Below are positions 38,161 through 49,571 of a DNA stretch of 64,000 nucleotides, one piece after another. Every line of letters starts with the position of its first letter. Within the stretch, counting starts at the first letter, position 1. The notes beneath the pieces were generated by a model. The model saw only the letters and a program-made list of their open reading frames with translations. It searched no databases and had not been told where the DNA came from. The stretch is from Penicillium oxalicum (taxonomy: Eukaryota > Ascomycota > Eurotiomycetes > Eurotiales > Aspergillaceae): positions 4,278,001 to 4,342,000 of the forward strand of contig NC_064651.1 of assembly GCF_001723175.1 (NCBI RefSeq), given 5' to 3'. The translations under genes were made by a program, and so were the position numbers.

Positions 38161-38703
38161 GTTGAGGGATCCTCTTGTGATGTGACTTTGTTAAATTTGG
38201 TAAAGAAGACTAGATTCAAAAACGCGACAGAGCTTCTCCGAGAAACCAAGCAGCGGCCGAGCAGGACCCGTATCCTTTCACCGCCCGGCAGTACGTGTCT
38301 CAAAGAAATAATTTTGCCGATTCATTTGCGTTGTCAGTCAAGACAAACAGAAATATTCTAACCAGTATCTTCTCGTCAATCCCAGCGTCGCTTGATCCTT
38401 GTGGCTTTGGCGCTAATTTTGAGCCTGGATAGTATTCGGATCTGCTGGTCGAGTGTGTTTCCAAGAGAGCCCACGGCGTGTCGCATCCGACGAGACGCGC
38501 CTCTGTTGCGCACCGGATATTAGCGCCTTATTCCAAGGTGTTTGTGATCCATTCTCAGATCTTCGAGTGTCACCTTTCAGAATATTAGTTGTGAGGGTAT
38601 TCATTTCTCAGGCCCCCCGATATCCTTTCTTTGATGCGGCTATAAAACAGAGGAAAATGAAGCTGGCGACCTCACATGCTTAATTAATTCGTTGTCTTGC
38701 ATA
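38161..38703. promoter_or_regulatory. Divergent spacer, rvb2 / coiled-coil gene
   Basis: A 543-bp interval holding both promoters. No gene-like frame is seen. TTAATTAATTCG lies about 20 bases upstream of the coiled-coil gene start. Confidence 0.45.
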
Positions 38704-41690
38704 ATGGGTAATGCCTCGACTCATTCAAAGTCCGCGGACCCTCGATTGAGCCGTGCAACCAACAGACCGTCCATTATCACCTCTCATGAATCTTTGTTAC
38801 AAGTTGCAACTCCGGCGGAAAGGCCGAGCTCCTCCCGTGTCCTCGACTTTAGACGGAATGTTGACCAAGTGCCGTCCCAAGGACTTTCGACAGTTCATGG
38901 CGGAGTCCCGAATGTCGGCAATCGGAATGACATCTCCGTGAAATCTAGTCCTCTGGTTTCGATTTTCCTGGAGCTCTCTGAGCTCGCCGCTACCAAAGCC
39001 TTGCAAGAAAAGGAAAAAGTGATACTGCTAGAAGAAAATGCCTCTATCAAGCAGCGTCTGGAGAAAGCAAAATCCAGGGATGCTTTCGCAATCACGATTG
39101 AGAATGCACAGGCCGAGGAAGCCGCTTCTCAGGCCAAGTTGCGCAAAGTCCAATTCGAGATAGATCAGGCAGAGATATCACGGCGCCAGGTGGCTTGTTC
39201 CTTGGAAAAGTCTTTAGGTGGGATGTTCGCCGAGAACTCTGGTTTTGATCCAAGCTCGGCTCTCGTCCCTTTCATTCCTCGTGACGAAGACGAAAAAGTC
39301 GCAAAGCTGGAGGCCGAGAATCAGGAGATCAAGGCGGAGTTACAGGACATAAAAGAGCGACTTTTGCAACAACGGGTCGAGTCGCCTCATGGCTTGCAAT
39401 CCTCGATTTCAAGGATTGAGAAATCTGTCAATAGTCAGGTGATGAGTAACCAAGGTATCAACAAAAGACTTCGAAAGCTCGAAGAATGGAGAGAGTGTAT
39501 GGAGGACGGGGCTGCAGAGTCCTCATACGCTTGGCCGGCAAGTCTCTGGATCTGGAGCTACTCCAAAATGACGTCAAAGTGGCCCATGGAAAAGCGATTG
39601 AGGCACAAAAGCGAGCGGAGGCAATGGGAGATCGTCTCTCAATACTTCAACGTGACATTGCGGCTTTAAGAAATTCGATCGATCTTTACTCCCCTTCGCG
39701 ACAGAACTTCGACAAAACCATGAAGTCTGCCGAGTTGATCTTACAACAAATTCCGGATTTCAAATCAAGACTCGAAAAAATGGAGAACGATCGCGAAGAG
39801 CTCAAACATGCGACAACGGATGCTACACGAGAGATTGAAACGAAGGTCCGGGAGCTGGACTCGCGTTTTGTGACCTTCCGACAGAGCCATGATGCGAAAA
39901 TTCATCTAATCGAGAGCGGTATCCGTCAGGGCGAAGGCACAGACAACAATAGCCAGAGCAACAATCCTCAAAACAGTGAGACTCCTGGTTTCCTCAAGAC
40001 AGCTGTCGAGAAGCTGGAACACAACCACAGATTGCTATTGAATACCGTGAATAAGCTGCTAGCGGACACGCCTCGGGTCCAAAAGTGCCTTGCAGTATAT
40101 GAGGCACTAGTTGCTGCTGTGCGCTCTTTGGAGCTCCGATACTCTAACATCAACTCGGAACATCTGGTCAAGAACATGGCTTCTGCCATGACGGAAATGT
40201 ATCCATCCATGCCGCAAGCTCTAGAGCAGCTTAATCAGCTCAAAGCTCATTGTACTCAGGAGATTGCAACGCTCAAAAGCAGTGAAAAGCAGCACTACGA
40301 TTGTTTGGACTCTAAGCTGGATCGAATCCACGCAGGTATAGAGACCAAACTTGAACACCTACAAAAGAATGTCAAAGAGCTTGGCGATGGTCTCAAAGAG
40401 CAACTTGAGGATACTTGGGACATCAAGAATAAATTTCAGACTCACTCGGATGCTTTTTCTGAACTGGCAGACTCGCTTCTCGAGGCGCAAGGGCAAATGG
40501 AAAAAGTCAACGAGGCTTCCGCAGCCATCGCGGTGGTCACCACACAGGTTCGAAACTTAGAGCATCGAGTTGGGGGTGAGAATATCATGAAGGAGACCTT
40601 GACCCAGTCGTCGACGGGAAAGGAAATCCCCCATGTCGGTATCGATGGTAGCAGCAGCATATATGACGCACTCGACAAATTAACGGCAAATTATCAAGAT
40701 CTCGAATCCAGGATCAAACAGCAAGGGGAGGCTGTCTCCGTTGAAAGCGCTAAGCTGACAGCCGAATGTTCACGAATTGCCAGCTCGTGGGATCAAGTCA
40801 GGCTTGAATTTGAAAATGGCCAGGACTCTGATCAGATCACCGAGTTGTCTCAGAAAATTCAGGCGCTTTTGTCTGACGTCCACTCTTTACAAATTAGACT
40901 CGACAATGAGGTGAAGTTAATTATTGGGCGCATGGATGGCATGGCTTCCGCTGGTGATTTGAGCCTTTTCAAGAGTGAGGCTCTGTCTCGCTTCGAGAAA
41001 CTCGGAGCAGCATTGTCTGCCAGCTGGAGCGATCCGTTGTCCGCAAGAGAACACAGTGCCAAGGGCCCCCCACAGGATCCCTCGGTCGTCTCAGGCAGCA
41101 TTGGTGATGATTACAGAATACTTGGCAATGCCGCGCGGGAGCCCAACCAAAGTTCCCTCAAGTGGTTGCGGGAGCGGCCTGCTTCTTCACATTCATCAAG
41201 CTCGATGCCTGAAGTCTTTGGGAACAATTCAGTTGCTGCCGTGGATGATAGTCCGAGAAGCCCATTCATACCCGGCTCTCCTTCCACAGATGCGCCTAGT
41301 CTTCCGGCACCGAGACCCTTTATCATGGACTTGCCAATAGCGTTCCGCATTTCGGAAGAGGATCGGACAGGGATCAGACAGGATCATCGTAGCCCGCTCG
41401 TGGATGGATCTCGCTCTCCCAAAGCTCCCAACTCCCAGCTAGTACCGACCACGCGTACGAACGATAGTGTGGCCGGAAATTCCGAGTCTGGACCATCAAG
41501 GAAACGTCCACGTCAGGGCACATTCTCGGACGACGGAGGTGGATCATGGACATCTACATCCACTCGCACACCCAACGTTGCGAAATCCAGCAATGAGAAT
41601 GAATCCTCTCTGTCGAAGAAAGCAAGAAAGAAACTGGAGAAGAGAGAGCGAAAGGAGCAGCGTAAAAGGCAAAAGGGGCCGATGCATTGA
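38704..41690 (+). CDS. Long coiled-coil protein, possibly N-myristoylated (one apparent frameshift)
   Basis: I do not recognise the family. Two overlapping frames carry one protein. Frame one, from ATG 38704, runs to a stop at 39669. Frame two is open from about 39486 to 41690. Coiled-coil character is continuous from LRKLEEWRECMEDGAAESSY (frame one) to GKSLDLELLQNDVKVAHGKA (frame two), so one base is missing at about 39510-39545. With it restored, length is about 995 residues. The start MGNASTHSK has glycine 2 and threonine 6, fitting the N-myristoylation pattern. A serine/proline-rich region covers the last 200 residues, with RKRPRQGTF and a very basic end (KKARKKLEKRERKEQRKRQK) that looks nuclear or nucleolar. 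An intron 39455-39519 would also restore frame but would remove well-formed coiled coil and lacks a pyrimidine tract. Confidence 0.6.
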
Positions 41691-41906
41691 TCATCCGCCG
41701 CGATTTACTTGATCAGCACGGTTCGATGTTTGTTTCTGGGAGTTTTTTTTATTTCTTTCCTTCTTGGGCGCCTTATACCCACAGCGTCACCGCATTGTTA
41801 CATGTTTATTCTGCAATAATTCTGTTATCGCACAAGGTATTTCTACCGTCTTATCCCTGCGATGTCCACATATGCAGCTCTAGCTCGTACCTCGGCGGAG
41901 AGCTAT

Positions 41907-43209
41907 TCAGAGTGATCCGAAGAATTTAAGCACCGCTTCGTGGATCGCAAGTTGTCAGTCCTGTGTTCTGGTTCCATTTTCATAGTGAGTTGTCTGCACG
42001 TACCTTGCCGGAATCCTTCCGGGTTCTCTGAGATGAGCCAGTGTCCGGCCTCTACGTCTGCGATCTGCGCGTTGGGGAAGAAGGTCTTGATGGCGGGCAT
42101 GGTGTTATCCGAGACGTACCGAGACCTCGTACCTCGGACGAACAACGTGGGCCCATGATACTGTTTCCCCTCCGATTCCGAGAAAGGGAAATCAGCCATA
42201 TCATTGAGAGAGTCCCCGATGACAGACAGAGGTACGCGGAATTTGAGGATATTGTCTTCCGATCGGACAAGATTGGTCAAAAGAAATTGACGGATTGGAA
42301 GAGACTGGATTTCCCGGATTAGCGGTCATGCACACCCGAGGCCAAGTCAACATGTTAGCACATCGCCCAGTCATTATGCATTACCTCTTCAAATTCTTTC
42401 AAAATTTTGTCTGCTTCAGACTGCTTGGACACCTTTGCCTGTTCGACCTGTTGCATGCCACGGACATACTTGGGAAAGTCGCTCTTCAGAGCGGCGTTGA
42501 CGGGGGCATTGTCGACAGGAATCAACCCGGAGACACGCTCGGGTGAGCAAAGTGCCACCGTCATGGCGACTTTGGCACCCCTGTTGCGGACGAGTCAGTG
42601 CTTTTGTTGAGATTGTGGTAGGTCCATGGAGTCAAGGGGTAATCCTGCGCAACTAGTGGAAGGCAACTATCCCATCCCTGGCCAGAACTTACATAGAGTG
42701 ACCAATCAAGACGGACTTGCCAATTTGATGTTGCTCCATAAATTCCTGCACATCTTCGGCCATGACGGCATAATTATGGCCAGGTGCATGGAAGGAGTCT
42801 CCGTGGTTACGCAAGTCCTAAGACGCGGTTCATTAGTCTCTTGTGCCCTGGCTGAGTTTGCTATCAATGATGGCTCAGGAGGGGACAACAGGACTTACCA
42901 AGTTATAGATGCGACATTTCAGGTCGCGAGCAAGAGCTCTGTACCAGACAGGAGGAAGCCACACATGAGTCTCACAATCCATCGTCCATTTGTCCAATCT
43001 TTTTTTTTTATTTCATTCACTTACTTGCTAATGCTGCGGTTGTTCTGCTTTGAGCCGAACAGCCCGTGAAGAAACACGATCGGATCCCGTTGAATGGCTT
43101 CGTTTTCAGGACCAAAGACTTGGAAGGCCAGTTCTGTGCGAGAGACTCGCGCCGTTGAAAATGCGCGCAAGCTAATGGAGGCCCGCATGGGTAGCCGAGG
43201 AAAGAGCAT
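41907..43209 (-). CDS. Mitochondrial ABHD11-like alpha/beta hydrolase
   Basis: It resembles ABHD11 of animals and the mitochondrial hydrolase of yeast (Imo32 type). Exons on the minus strand: 43209-43025, 42938-42899, 42817-42693, 42580-42385, 42304-42004 and 41935-41907, giving 291 residues. The N-terminus is arginine/serine-rich without acids (MLFPRLPMRASISLRAFSTA), fitting a mitochondrial presequence. Catalytic features are VFLHGLFGSKQNNRS (oxyanion-hole HG), LIGHSMGAKVA (nucleophile serine, formed across a splice), the acid in IPVDNAPV and the histidine in DVEAGHWLISENPEGF. DLRNHGDS is the usual ABHD11/YbfF motif. The last exon is 29 nt and ends VLKFFGSL. Every junction is in phase. The tail matters: reading through the last intron adds about 30 unrelated residues. 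Confidence 0.9.
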
Positions 43210-43849
43210 AATGTAGAGTCTACACCTGCCCACCCGCGATTGATTGAACACAGAGATTCCTCGATTGACTCACGAGCCTACCGGTCTGGTTTTCAAGACC
43301 AACCCCTGTCAGATAGGTGGTCGTTGCGGTCGCCAATGAAATTTGGTAATCCTGAGGCTTCCTCTACCCGAATCATGACCACCCGCCACTGAGGTAACTT
43401 GTCGGTCCGGGCCTGAACAGGCTGACTCAGCTGACGTTCCACGGGCCGTCGAGTCACCAGCAATGGCAAGGCGTTTTCGTGTCTACATTACACGACAACG
43501 GGAGTAGTCTCCTTCCAGTGCGTACTTCACCTCCAACGAATTGAAGATAATCTGTAACTATGAGCATAAGCTATGCTGTAGTAACACACAAAATCAAATG
43601 CTCACTACTAAGGTGACGAGGATAGTAGGTCACTTCAATACATAGGTCGCAGGTAGCTGGTAGGCTACCATACGTAATAGATAAGCTATTTTATCGAACC
43701 GGCTAATGTATACACCCCGAAAGATAAACTAGTAGCGCCCGCAAGATACGCGATTTCAACTCGATTCGAACGCGAATGAACGCGGATCAATATAAAGAAC
43801 AAGCTATAATTCTGGGTGCAACTCGGTAGTGCTTATGATCTCGATATGA

Positions 43850-44013
43850 AAATGACTCCAAGTTGAGCATTTTAATATGATACGGGAAATGAATGAGGTA
43901 GGTAGTTAAAGCGGAGTGTAGAAACACGGTATGCAGGTGATGAGACCTACTGAAGAAGTAATTGAAAGGACTTTGTGCACTCGATTAGTATATGATGTGC
44001 AGTACATAAGCCC
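43850..44013. repeat. Diverged direct repeat, copy A
   Basis: Copy A begins AATGACTCCAAGTTGA, includes GCGGAGTGTAG and TTTGTGCACTCGATTAGTA, and ends CAGTACATAAGCCCT. Copy B follows 189-197 bp downstream with the same blocks in the same order but many substitutions and small indels. Confidence 0.7.
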
Positions 44014-44038
44014 TACAAGAGCTCTAAGGCCTATCAGA

Positions 44039-44211
44039 TAATGACTCCAAGTTGAACGTAGTCGTTCGATAAAGAGACATGGAGAAGGTGATGACCTAGT
44101 TGAGCGGAGTGTAGGAATCCCGTAATTAAACTTCTAAGTACCTAGGTACTGGTAGTAACCGAGGGGATCTTGTGCGCTCAGCTAGTACATGCTATGCAGT
44201 ACATAAACCCT
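44039..44211. repeat. Diverged direct repeat, copy B
   Basis: Copy B begins AATGACTCCAAGTTGA, includes GCGGAGTGTAG and CTTGTGCGCTCAGCTAGTA, and ends CAGTACATAAACCCT. No terminal inverted repeats or ORF are seen. Confidence 0.7.
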
Positions 44212-44751
44212 GCCCACAAAAAACGGGTGCTAATTTACAGTACGAGATGAAGCTCCACTGAAAAAGAACCCAACAACAAATGAAAGCAAAAGAACGGATG
44301 ACAAGGTAAGATCTGCTGCTGATTATGGCGGGGTTCAAATCCCGGTGTTACTGCCTTCACTAGTCAACGGTCACCTGGTCCCGTAATGCTGCTGAATACA
44401 CATCAAAGTCCCAGAAACGCTCTTGTCGTCACAACAGAAAACGTGGAGGAAATGACGCTATTTGCTACATATCAGGCTCTGATCGACAATGTGAATGCTG
44501 TCTAGCCAAATCTGGAGGTCCTAAGCATAAGATGATGACAAATTCACCCCCTCTGGGGACTACATAATATCTGGGAAGGCCTCTGGGTCGCCTACTACGG
44601 CTTGTAAGTAGCTTCTGCTTAGAGCGCACGGCTTGAATGAGAATTCTAGCCTTGGATCAAAAAAACCTCTATCCCTGCATCTTTTGTGAATCCTTTGGAA
44701 ATCGCCGCCTTATTGTCTGTTCCCCTCCTGCTTTGATCGAGAGCCAGCAAA

Positions 44752-46159
44752 ATGTCGAGTCCGGCAAAGCCTTACCAGATCGCTGTGTCCGATGAGGATC
44801 TTCACGATCTCAAACAGCGTCTTCAGCTCGCTAAATTTCCGTCTCAATTCGAGTCGGCGGACCAAGATTCCTGGGATTTTGGTGCCCCGGCGAGCGAGGT
44901 GAAACGGCTTGCCAAATTTTGGCACGACGGCTTTGACTGGCGAAAAGCTGAAGCGAAACTGAACCAGTTGCCGCAATACCACACAGACATCGAAGTTGAC
45001 GGGTTTGGGGTTTTGGACATTCACTGTCAGTGTTCGCAGACCCGAGGGTCATTCAAAAGAGAATTGTGCTTAACCAAATACTTGCAGTCGTCCACCAGAT
45101 CAGTCCCACAGAGGGCGCCATTCCACTTCTTTTCAGCCATGGATGTATGGATGCTCCTGCTACTCGCTTACCCCTGAAGTCGTGCAGATACTAATATGAC
45201 CGACCCTAGGGCCGGGATCATTCTTTGAAGTCTCGAAATTGTTGCCAGGACTTCAAGGTGGCGGTGATCATCCGTCATTCAACGTCGTTGCCCTGTCACT
45301 TCCAAATTTTGGATTCTCGTCCGGTGTAACCCGCCGCGGGTTTGGTCTGAGACAATACGCCGAAACATGCCACAAGCTGATGCTCAAGCTGGGCTACAAG
45401 CAATATGGTGAGACTTGAGGTTTACAACGGCCACTCACCAATCATTTCTAATGCTCTTGTGCTACAGTTACTCAAGGCGGGGATTGGGGCTATGCGATTA
45501 CCCGAACGATGGGACTTTTGTATCCCGAGAGCTGTAAGGCTTCGCACGTCAACGTGGCCGTGTCGGATCCCCCTCGGTGGTCCAGTAGCCCATTCCTAGC
45601 CCTGCAGCATGCTCTGACCCCGTATACTCCACGAGAGCAGGCAGGACTTGGGCGATCGCAATGGTTCCGCCAAGAGGGATATGGATACAACATCCTTCAA
45701 AGCACCAAGCCTCAGACCATTGGGACAGCACTTGCAGACAGTCCGGTCGCACTGCTCGCATGGATTTTAGAGAAACTGCACGACTGGACCGATTCTTATC
45801 CATGGACAGATGACGAGATTTTGACTTGGGTCTCAATTTACTGGTTTTCCAAATCAGGCCCCGAAGCGAGTACGCGGATTTACTACGAAGCAACGCACGT
45901 CGAGCCTGCCACGGGAATCAAGTATGAGCAGATCAAAGCTTACATTCCCCAGGTCAAGCTTGGTATCAGTCACTTCCCGCGGGAAATCTCAATTGTACCG
46001 TCAACATGGGCAGCGGGCTTGGGCCCTGTGGTACAACAGACGGAGCATGAGAGGGGGGGTCATTTTGCGGCGTGGGAAGTCCCGGACGCCATTCTTCAAG
46101 ATCTGCGGGCAATGTTCGGGAAAAATGGTCCATGTCATGCAGTTCTCTCGAAGAGGTGA
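44752..46159 (+). CDS. Epoxide hydrolase (EHN domain plus alpha/beta hydrolase)
   Basis: Predicted to open epoxides to diols by an aspartate-ester mechanism. Exons 44752-45025, 45088-45144, 45210-45407 and 45468-46159 give 406 residues. The N-terminal epoxide-hydrolase domain (residues 1-110) has [18 protein letters not shown] and [19 protein letters not shown]. The oxyanion-hole motif HGWPGSF is formed across the second intron, the nucleophile elbow [10 protein letters not shown] (Asp) follows the third, and the catalytic histidine lies in [13 protein letters not shown]. The cap region has tyrosines suited to epoxide activation. This is the microsomal-type family common in fungal detoxification and in some biosynthetic clusters. 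No oxygenase or synthase sits next to it, so a cluster role is not evident. Confidence 0.93.
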
Positions 46160-46686
46160 AGGGCCTGCTTCATCTCCGTCTTCTCGTGATGACAGAAACT
46201 GCGACCGCTGTTTGAGAGCAATCGGATTATATTGAGGGTTGGAAGAAAAACCAATGAGTACTAGTACGAGGCCTGTGAACAACCCAACTACCATCCATAC
46301 TTCACTCATAGTGGAAACGATGTGAAGACTGCCCGATTAGTGAGAAACTGCCAAAATGTAGGCCACTTTTGGGGCAAATTCACCACCTTGTATATTATTT
46401 CCCCGCCTGACACCAGCTTTAAGGTGAGTACTTGACGTGGGGAGCCCACTAGCATTCCTAATTCCAACATGGGCTCCTAAATGTAATTCTGCATCGATTC
46501 TATGTACATCTCCTCTACTTCTTCCCATGTCCCACACTGCCTCTTTGGCTTCGCCTCTTTAACGTGGCTTTCTCTCCCAAACTTGTCGCTTGTCAAAAAC
46601 ATTACACTGAGTCAGAAGGATGCAGGCTTTATGTGGGAGACCAGTGTCGCGCAATGGCAAACAATGTAAATCATACACACAAACAT

Positions 46687-46706
46687 ACACACACACACAC
46701 ACACAC
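46687..46706. repeat. (AC)10 microsatellite
   Basis: Ten AC units preceded by two interrupted CACACAAACATAC-type segments. Confidence 0.9.
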
Positions 46707-47744
46707 TTGGTTCGCGGCCTTCTCACGTAGATGAATGGTGGATTCGCTCAATGCAGGTTTGCCTCGAGTGCTGCCCGGTACAAAACATCCAGCCCTAGTG
46801 CATATTTTGCGTCATTTCAATGAAAATAAGCAATGGAATTAGGGTGTCTATACAGGCTTGCTGCCTTCGCAAGTGGAGACTTTCTCGGCAAGTGAGAAGT
46901 AGCGAACCATTTGAAGTCCCCTGTCTTGAGGGGGACGTAAAGGATTGTCTCTAGAATCTACCGGACTGAGTATCCTTTTACCTTTCGGTGACGAGAGACC
47001 ACTTGGGCGCGGTCTGTGCAATAGATCATGAACGACGGCAACTCAACCCTGCCCTTGGCATTCGCCATATGAGAGAGATCATATTCTGATACATCTTCCT
47101 AGTCTCCTTTTGTGGCGCCGTGCACGGTAAAAATTGCCAGTTCCGCGGACTGTGACTCTTTTCGGACCCACTTGGTTAGTTTGAGTGCTTACAGTGTGTT
47201 CGTGATCTGCGTCCACATCCGCATCCACAATTGCCCAAGATACCAATTCCTGGTAATCATTCCGATGCTAGGTATCACTTTCTATTTACCCGGCAAATGG
47301 CAGTAGATTCATTAGTGTGGATATATGCACCAAAGCCACAGTATCTAGTTGGTTACGACTCGGACCAGCCCGATGGTACTTCTGGAAGATTAAGCGATCG
47401 GCGCCTCGGAGTTCCAATCTTCTACTTTCCAGCAACCAAAAGCTGAATCCCCTTGCGGATATTATTGGGTGGGACAAGAGATATTCCAGCATTAAGTACT
47501 TCAAAATTGGACTGTACCTTGCGTGTTTTCTAATCGATATCTGTGCGCTTCACCTTTGCACGACTCGAAACGCAGTGACCGTCGATATTCATGTCTGTCA
47601 AGCACCCATCCAGTTTCTCTTCAGTAAAAGGAAAGTACTCAAATCAGACGCACCGTCAGCATGCAAATTAATCTCAAGAATATGCAGAAAGATTTGATGA
47701 CTCCTCTAGCAAACCCGGCTGCGGATATATGTACATACAAGCCA

Positions 47745-47963
47745 CTACCGAATGTGACGTATCTTCCAGGTGCAAGCGGAGGTTCCACTACAACTCTTGA
47801 AGGCTCCGATGATGAACCACAACAAAAACTCAGATAAGTAGCCCAAAGTCAATGCACCAAGGGAGTTCTCTCTAATGAGGACCCAGATTTTCTTCGCCGG
47901 GTCTGCCTTTCTCCCCCGCAAAGTTTGCTTTTTGACCTTGAACCGCAGACTGGCCGATTTCAT
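47745..47963 (-). CDS. Hypothetical 72-residue protein with one hydrophobic segment
   Basis: ATG at 47963-47961. It has a basic N-terminus (FKVKKQTLRGRKADPAKK) followed by LGALTLGYLSEFLLWFIIGA, which could cross a membrane. Composition is more protein-like than the neighbouring chance frames, but I recognise no family and no splice partner. It may be a fragment or coincidence. Confidence 0.25.
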   Translation of the reverse strand: MKSASLRFKVKKQTLRGRKADPAKKIWVLIRENSLGALTLGYLSEFLLWFIIGAFKSCSGTSACTWKIRHIR

Positions 47964-48183
47964 TGGGCGCTCTCCCTCCTTGAGTGGTCTGTTCGTCTTT
48001 TCACAAAAGCCCTGAAATGACAGATCCAGGAAACTATGTCAATCTGATTCTTCGGTCTCTTGTATAAGGTTCTTCACTAGGAACTTATTTATACTCAACA
48101 GAAGGAATTCCAAATACCCCTTACCAATTCCAAATCAATTCTGCTCACGTTTGCAACGGTTCCCCGCCAGTGGCTCGCCTGTC

Positions 48184-49571
48184 ATGTCCTCGTCTGCGCA
48201 ACCTACTGGCTCTACTTGGATGGAGGGCGATTTTGAACATCCGAATCAAGAAATCCGTCATCGCTTGATCGTGGCGCTGGTCTTTGCCTTCACTTTACCA
48301 ACCTTGGCCGTCGGGCTACGTCTCTGGGCCCGAAGGATTACAGGGAGCAAATTATTCTTGGACGATTATCTGATCATACTTGCCTTGGTAAGACCATCAT
48401 TTTTGAACAATTTTCGATGACTTGAATTCTAAATGTACCTGGTCCGGGGTAGATTTTCAAATACGGATGCTCGACCGGCTCCGCCATATGTGAGTCTCTT
48501 CGAGTGTCCATAGAAGGGTTTTTGATGTTGATGACAGCACTGACCGGTGGAGACAGTACTTTCAAATGGTCTTGGCTCGCACATTCAAACGGTCCCAGAA
48601 CATAACCTGGAGATATTCTTCAAGGTCAGTCCCAAGGTTCCACGTGGGAAGGTTCCCATCACTCAAGCAAATGGGCTTACTTTGATGCACGATGGTAGAT
48701 TGGCTGGGCAAATCCATTCATCTACACGGTGAATGTGATGCTGATCAAATTGTCGATTTTGGCTCTCTATCGACGCCTGTTCTCGACGAGATACATGACA
48801 CTTGCTGTTTACTGCATGGGTGTGTTTGTAATTCTGTGGACGGTCAGCATTTGTGTAGCTGCCACTCTGAACTGTATTCCAGTCGCCAGATTCTGGGACC
48901 GATCCCTCGCGGGAGCTTGTATTGATCCGGACAAGTTTTACTATGGAGCTCAAATCCCCAATATCGTCTCCGACGTCCTCCTACTGCTCATGCCACAGGG
49001 ACTGGTGTGGTCTCTGCCAGTGGCCAAGTCCCAAAGGCTGCTCCTGTCTTGCGTGTTCATGGTTGGTGGACTGTATGATTTCCTCCCCTGACTCTGGCAA
49101 AAAACTTTTGAACCCTGCTGACGAGAAGTGATGGCAATCAGGGCACTCATCTTTGATATCGTTCGTCTGGTCGCGATGCTGAATTTGACAAAACAGGGCG
49201 ATGATATCACTTGTAAGTCTGTAAGCCCCTCTGTCAAGCAGGACCACTTTCTTACACAAGTCGTTACAGATAATCAGATGCCCGTGGTTATGTGGACGTG
49301 CACCGAAGCTGGTGTCGGAATCATCGCTGCGTGTCTACCAAATCTACGACCTCTGTTTTCAACAAAAGGTCAGGGCTTCTGGTCAGTACTACGATCTTCT
49401 CGACGAGGTTCACGTGGCTCGTCGAAGGCGTATCTCAGTAGCGGTAACACCGCCACTTCAAGTTCGACTGGAGGTCGGAGCCTAGTCAAAGGACCTGTTG
49501 ACTCCTGCGTTGCAGAAGAGGGCATTGAAATTCATCGCTACAGCAAACTTGTTGGCGAGTCTGTGCAATGA
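48184..49571 (+). CDS. SAT4/fungal rhodopsin-domain integral membrane protein
   Basis: This fungus-specific family has seven predicted helices. Members occur near secondary-metabolite genes and among Pth11-like receptors, with no settled function. Exons 48184-48387, 48453-48489, 48557-48624, 48699-49072, 49142-49212 and 49270-49571 give 351 residues. Hydrophobic helices include LIVALVFAFTLPTLAVGLRL, YCMGVFVILWTVSICVAATL and VSDVLLLLMPQGLVWSLPVA. Family landmarks are RLWARRITGSKLFLDDYLII (helix 1 end and DD), WANPFIYTVNVMLIKLSILA across a splice, and the CIPVARFW segment. The cytosolic tail is serine/arginine-rich. The start is the first ATG; the open frame upstream lacks one. Confidence 0.88.

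Larger units (their letters stand above)
43210..44751. other. Spacer at the core/accessory boundary
   Basis: This 1.5-kb AT-rich interval has no ORF above about 60 codons. It contains a diverged tandem duplication (listed separately) and a tRNA-B-box-like GGTTCAAATCC at about 44334 without a matching tRNA. It marks where gene spacing changes. Confidence 0.5.
46160..48183. other. 2.0-kb spacer with a microsatellite and little coding potential
   Basis: No established gene. It includes an (AC)10 tract and several chance frames around 47300-47700 with cysteine-rich, low-order composition. One 72-codon frame on the minus strand is listed separately. Confidence 0.45.

Noticed and set aside
39455..39519. 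Intron that would join the two frames of the coiled-coil gene
   Set aside because: It restores frame, but it lacks a pyrimidine tract and a branch site, uses a CAGAG acceptor next to a better CAG, and would delete well-formed coiled coil. A missing base is more likely.
43262..43330. tRNA-Ser-like anticodon arm (TTGGTCTTGAAAACCAG on the minus strand)
   Set aside because: The anticodon hairpin is good, but no D arm, T arm or acceptor stem pairs around it.
44318..44355. tRNA B-box-like GGGGTTCAAATCCCGG
   Set aside because: The T stem has a mismatch, and no A box or complementary acceptor stem is found upstream.
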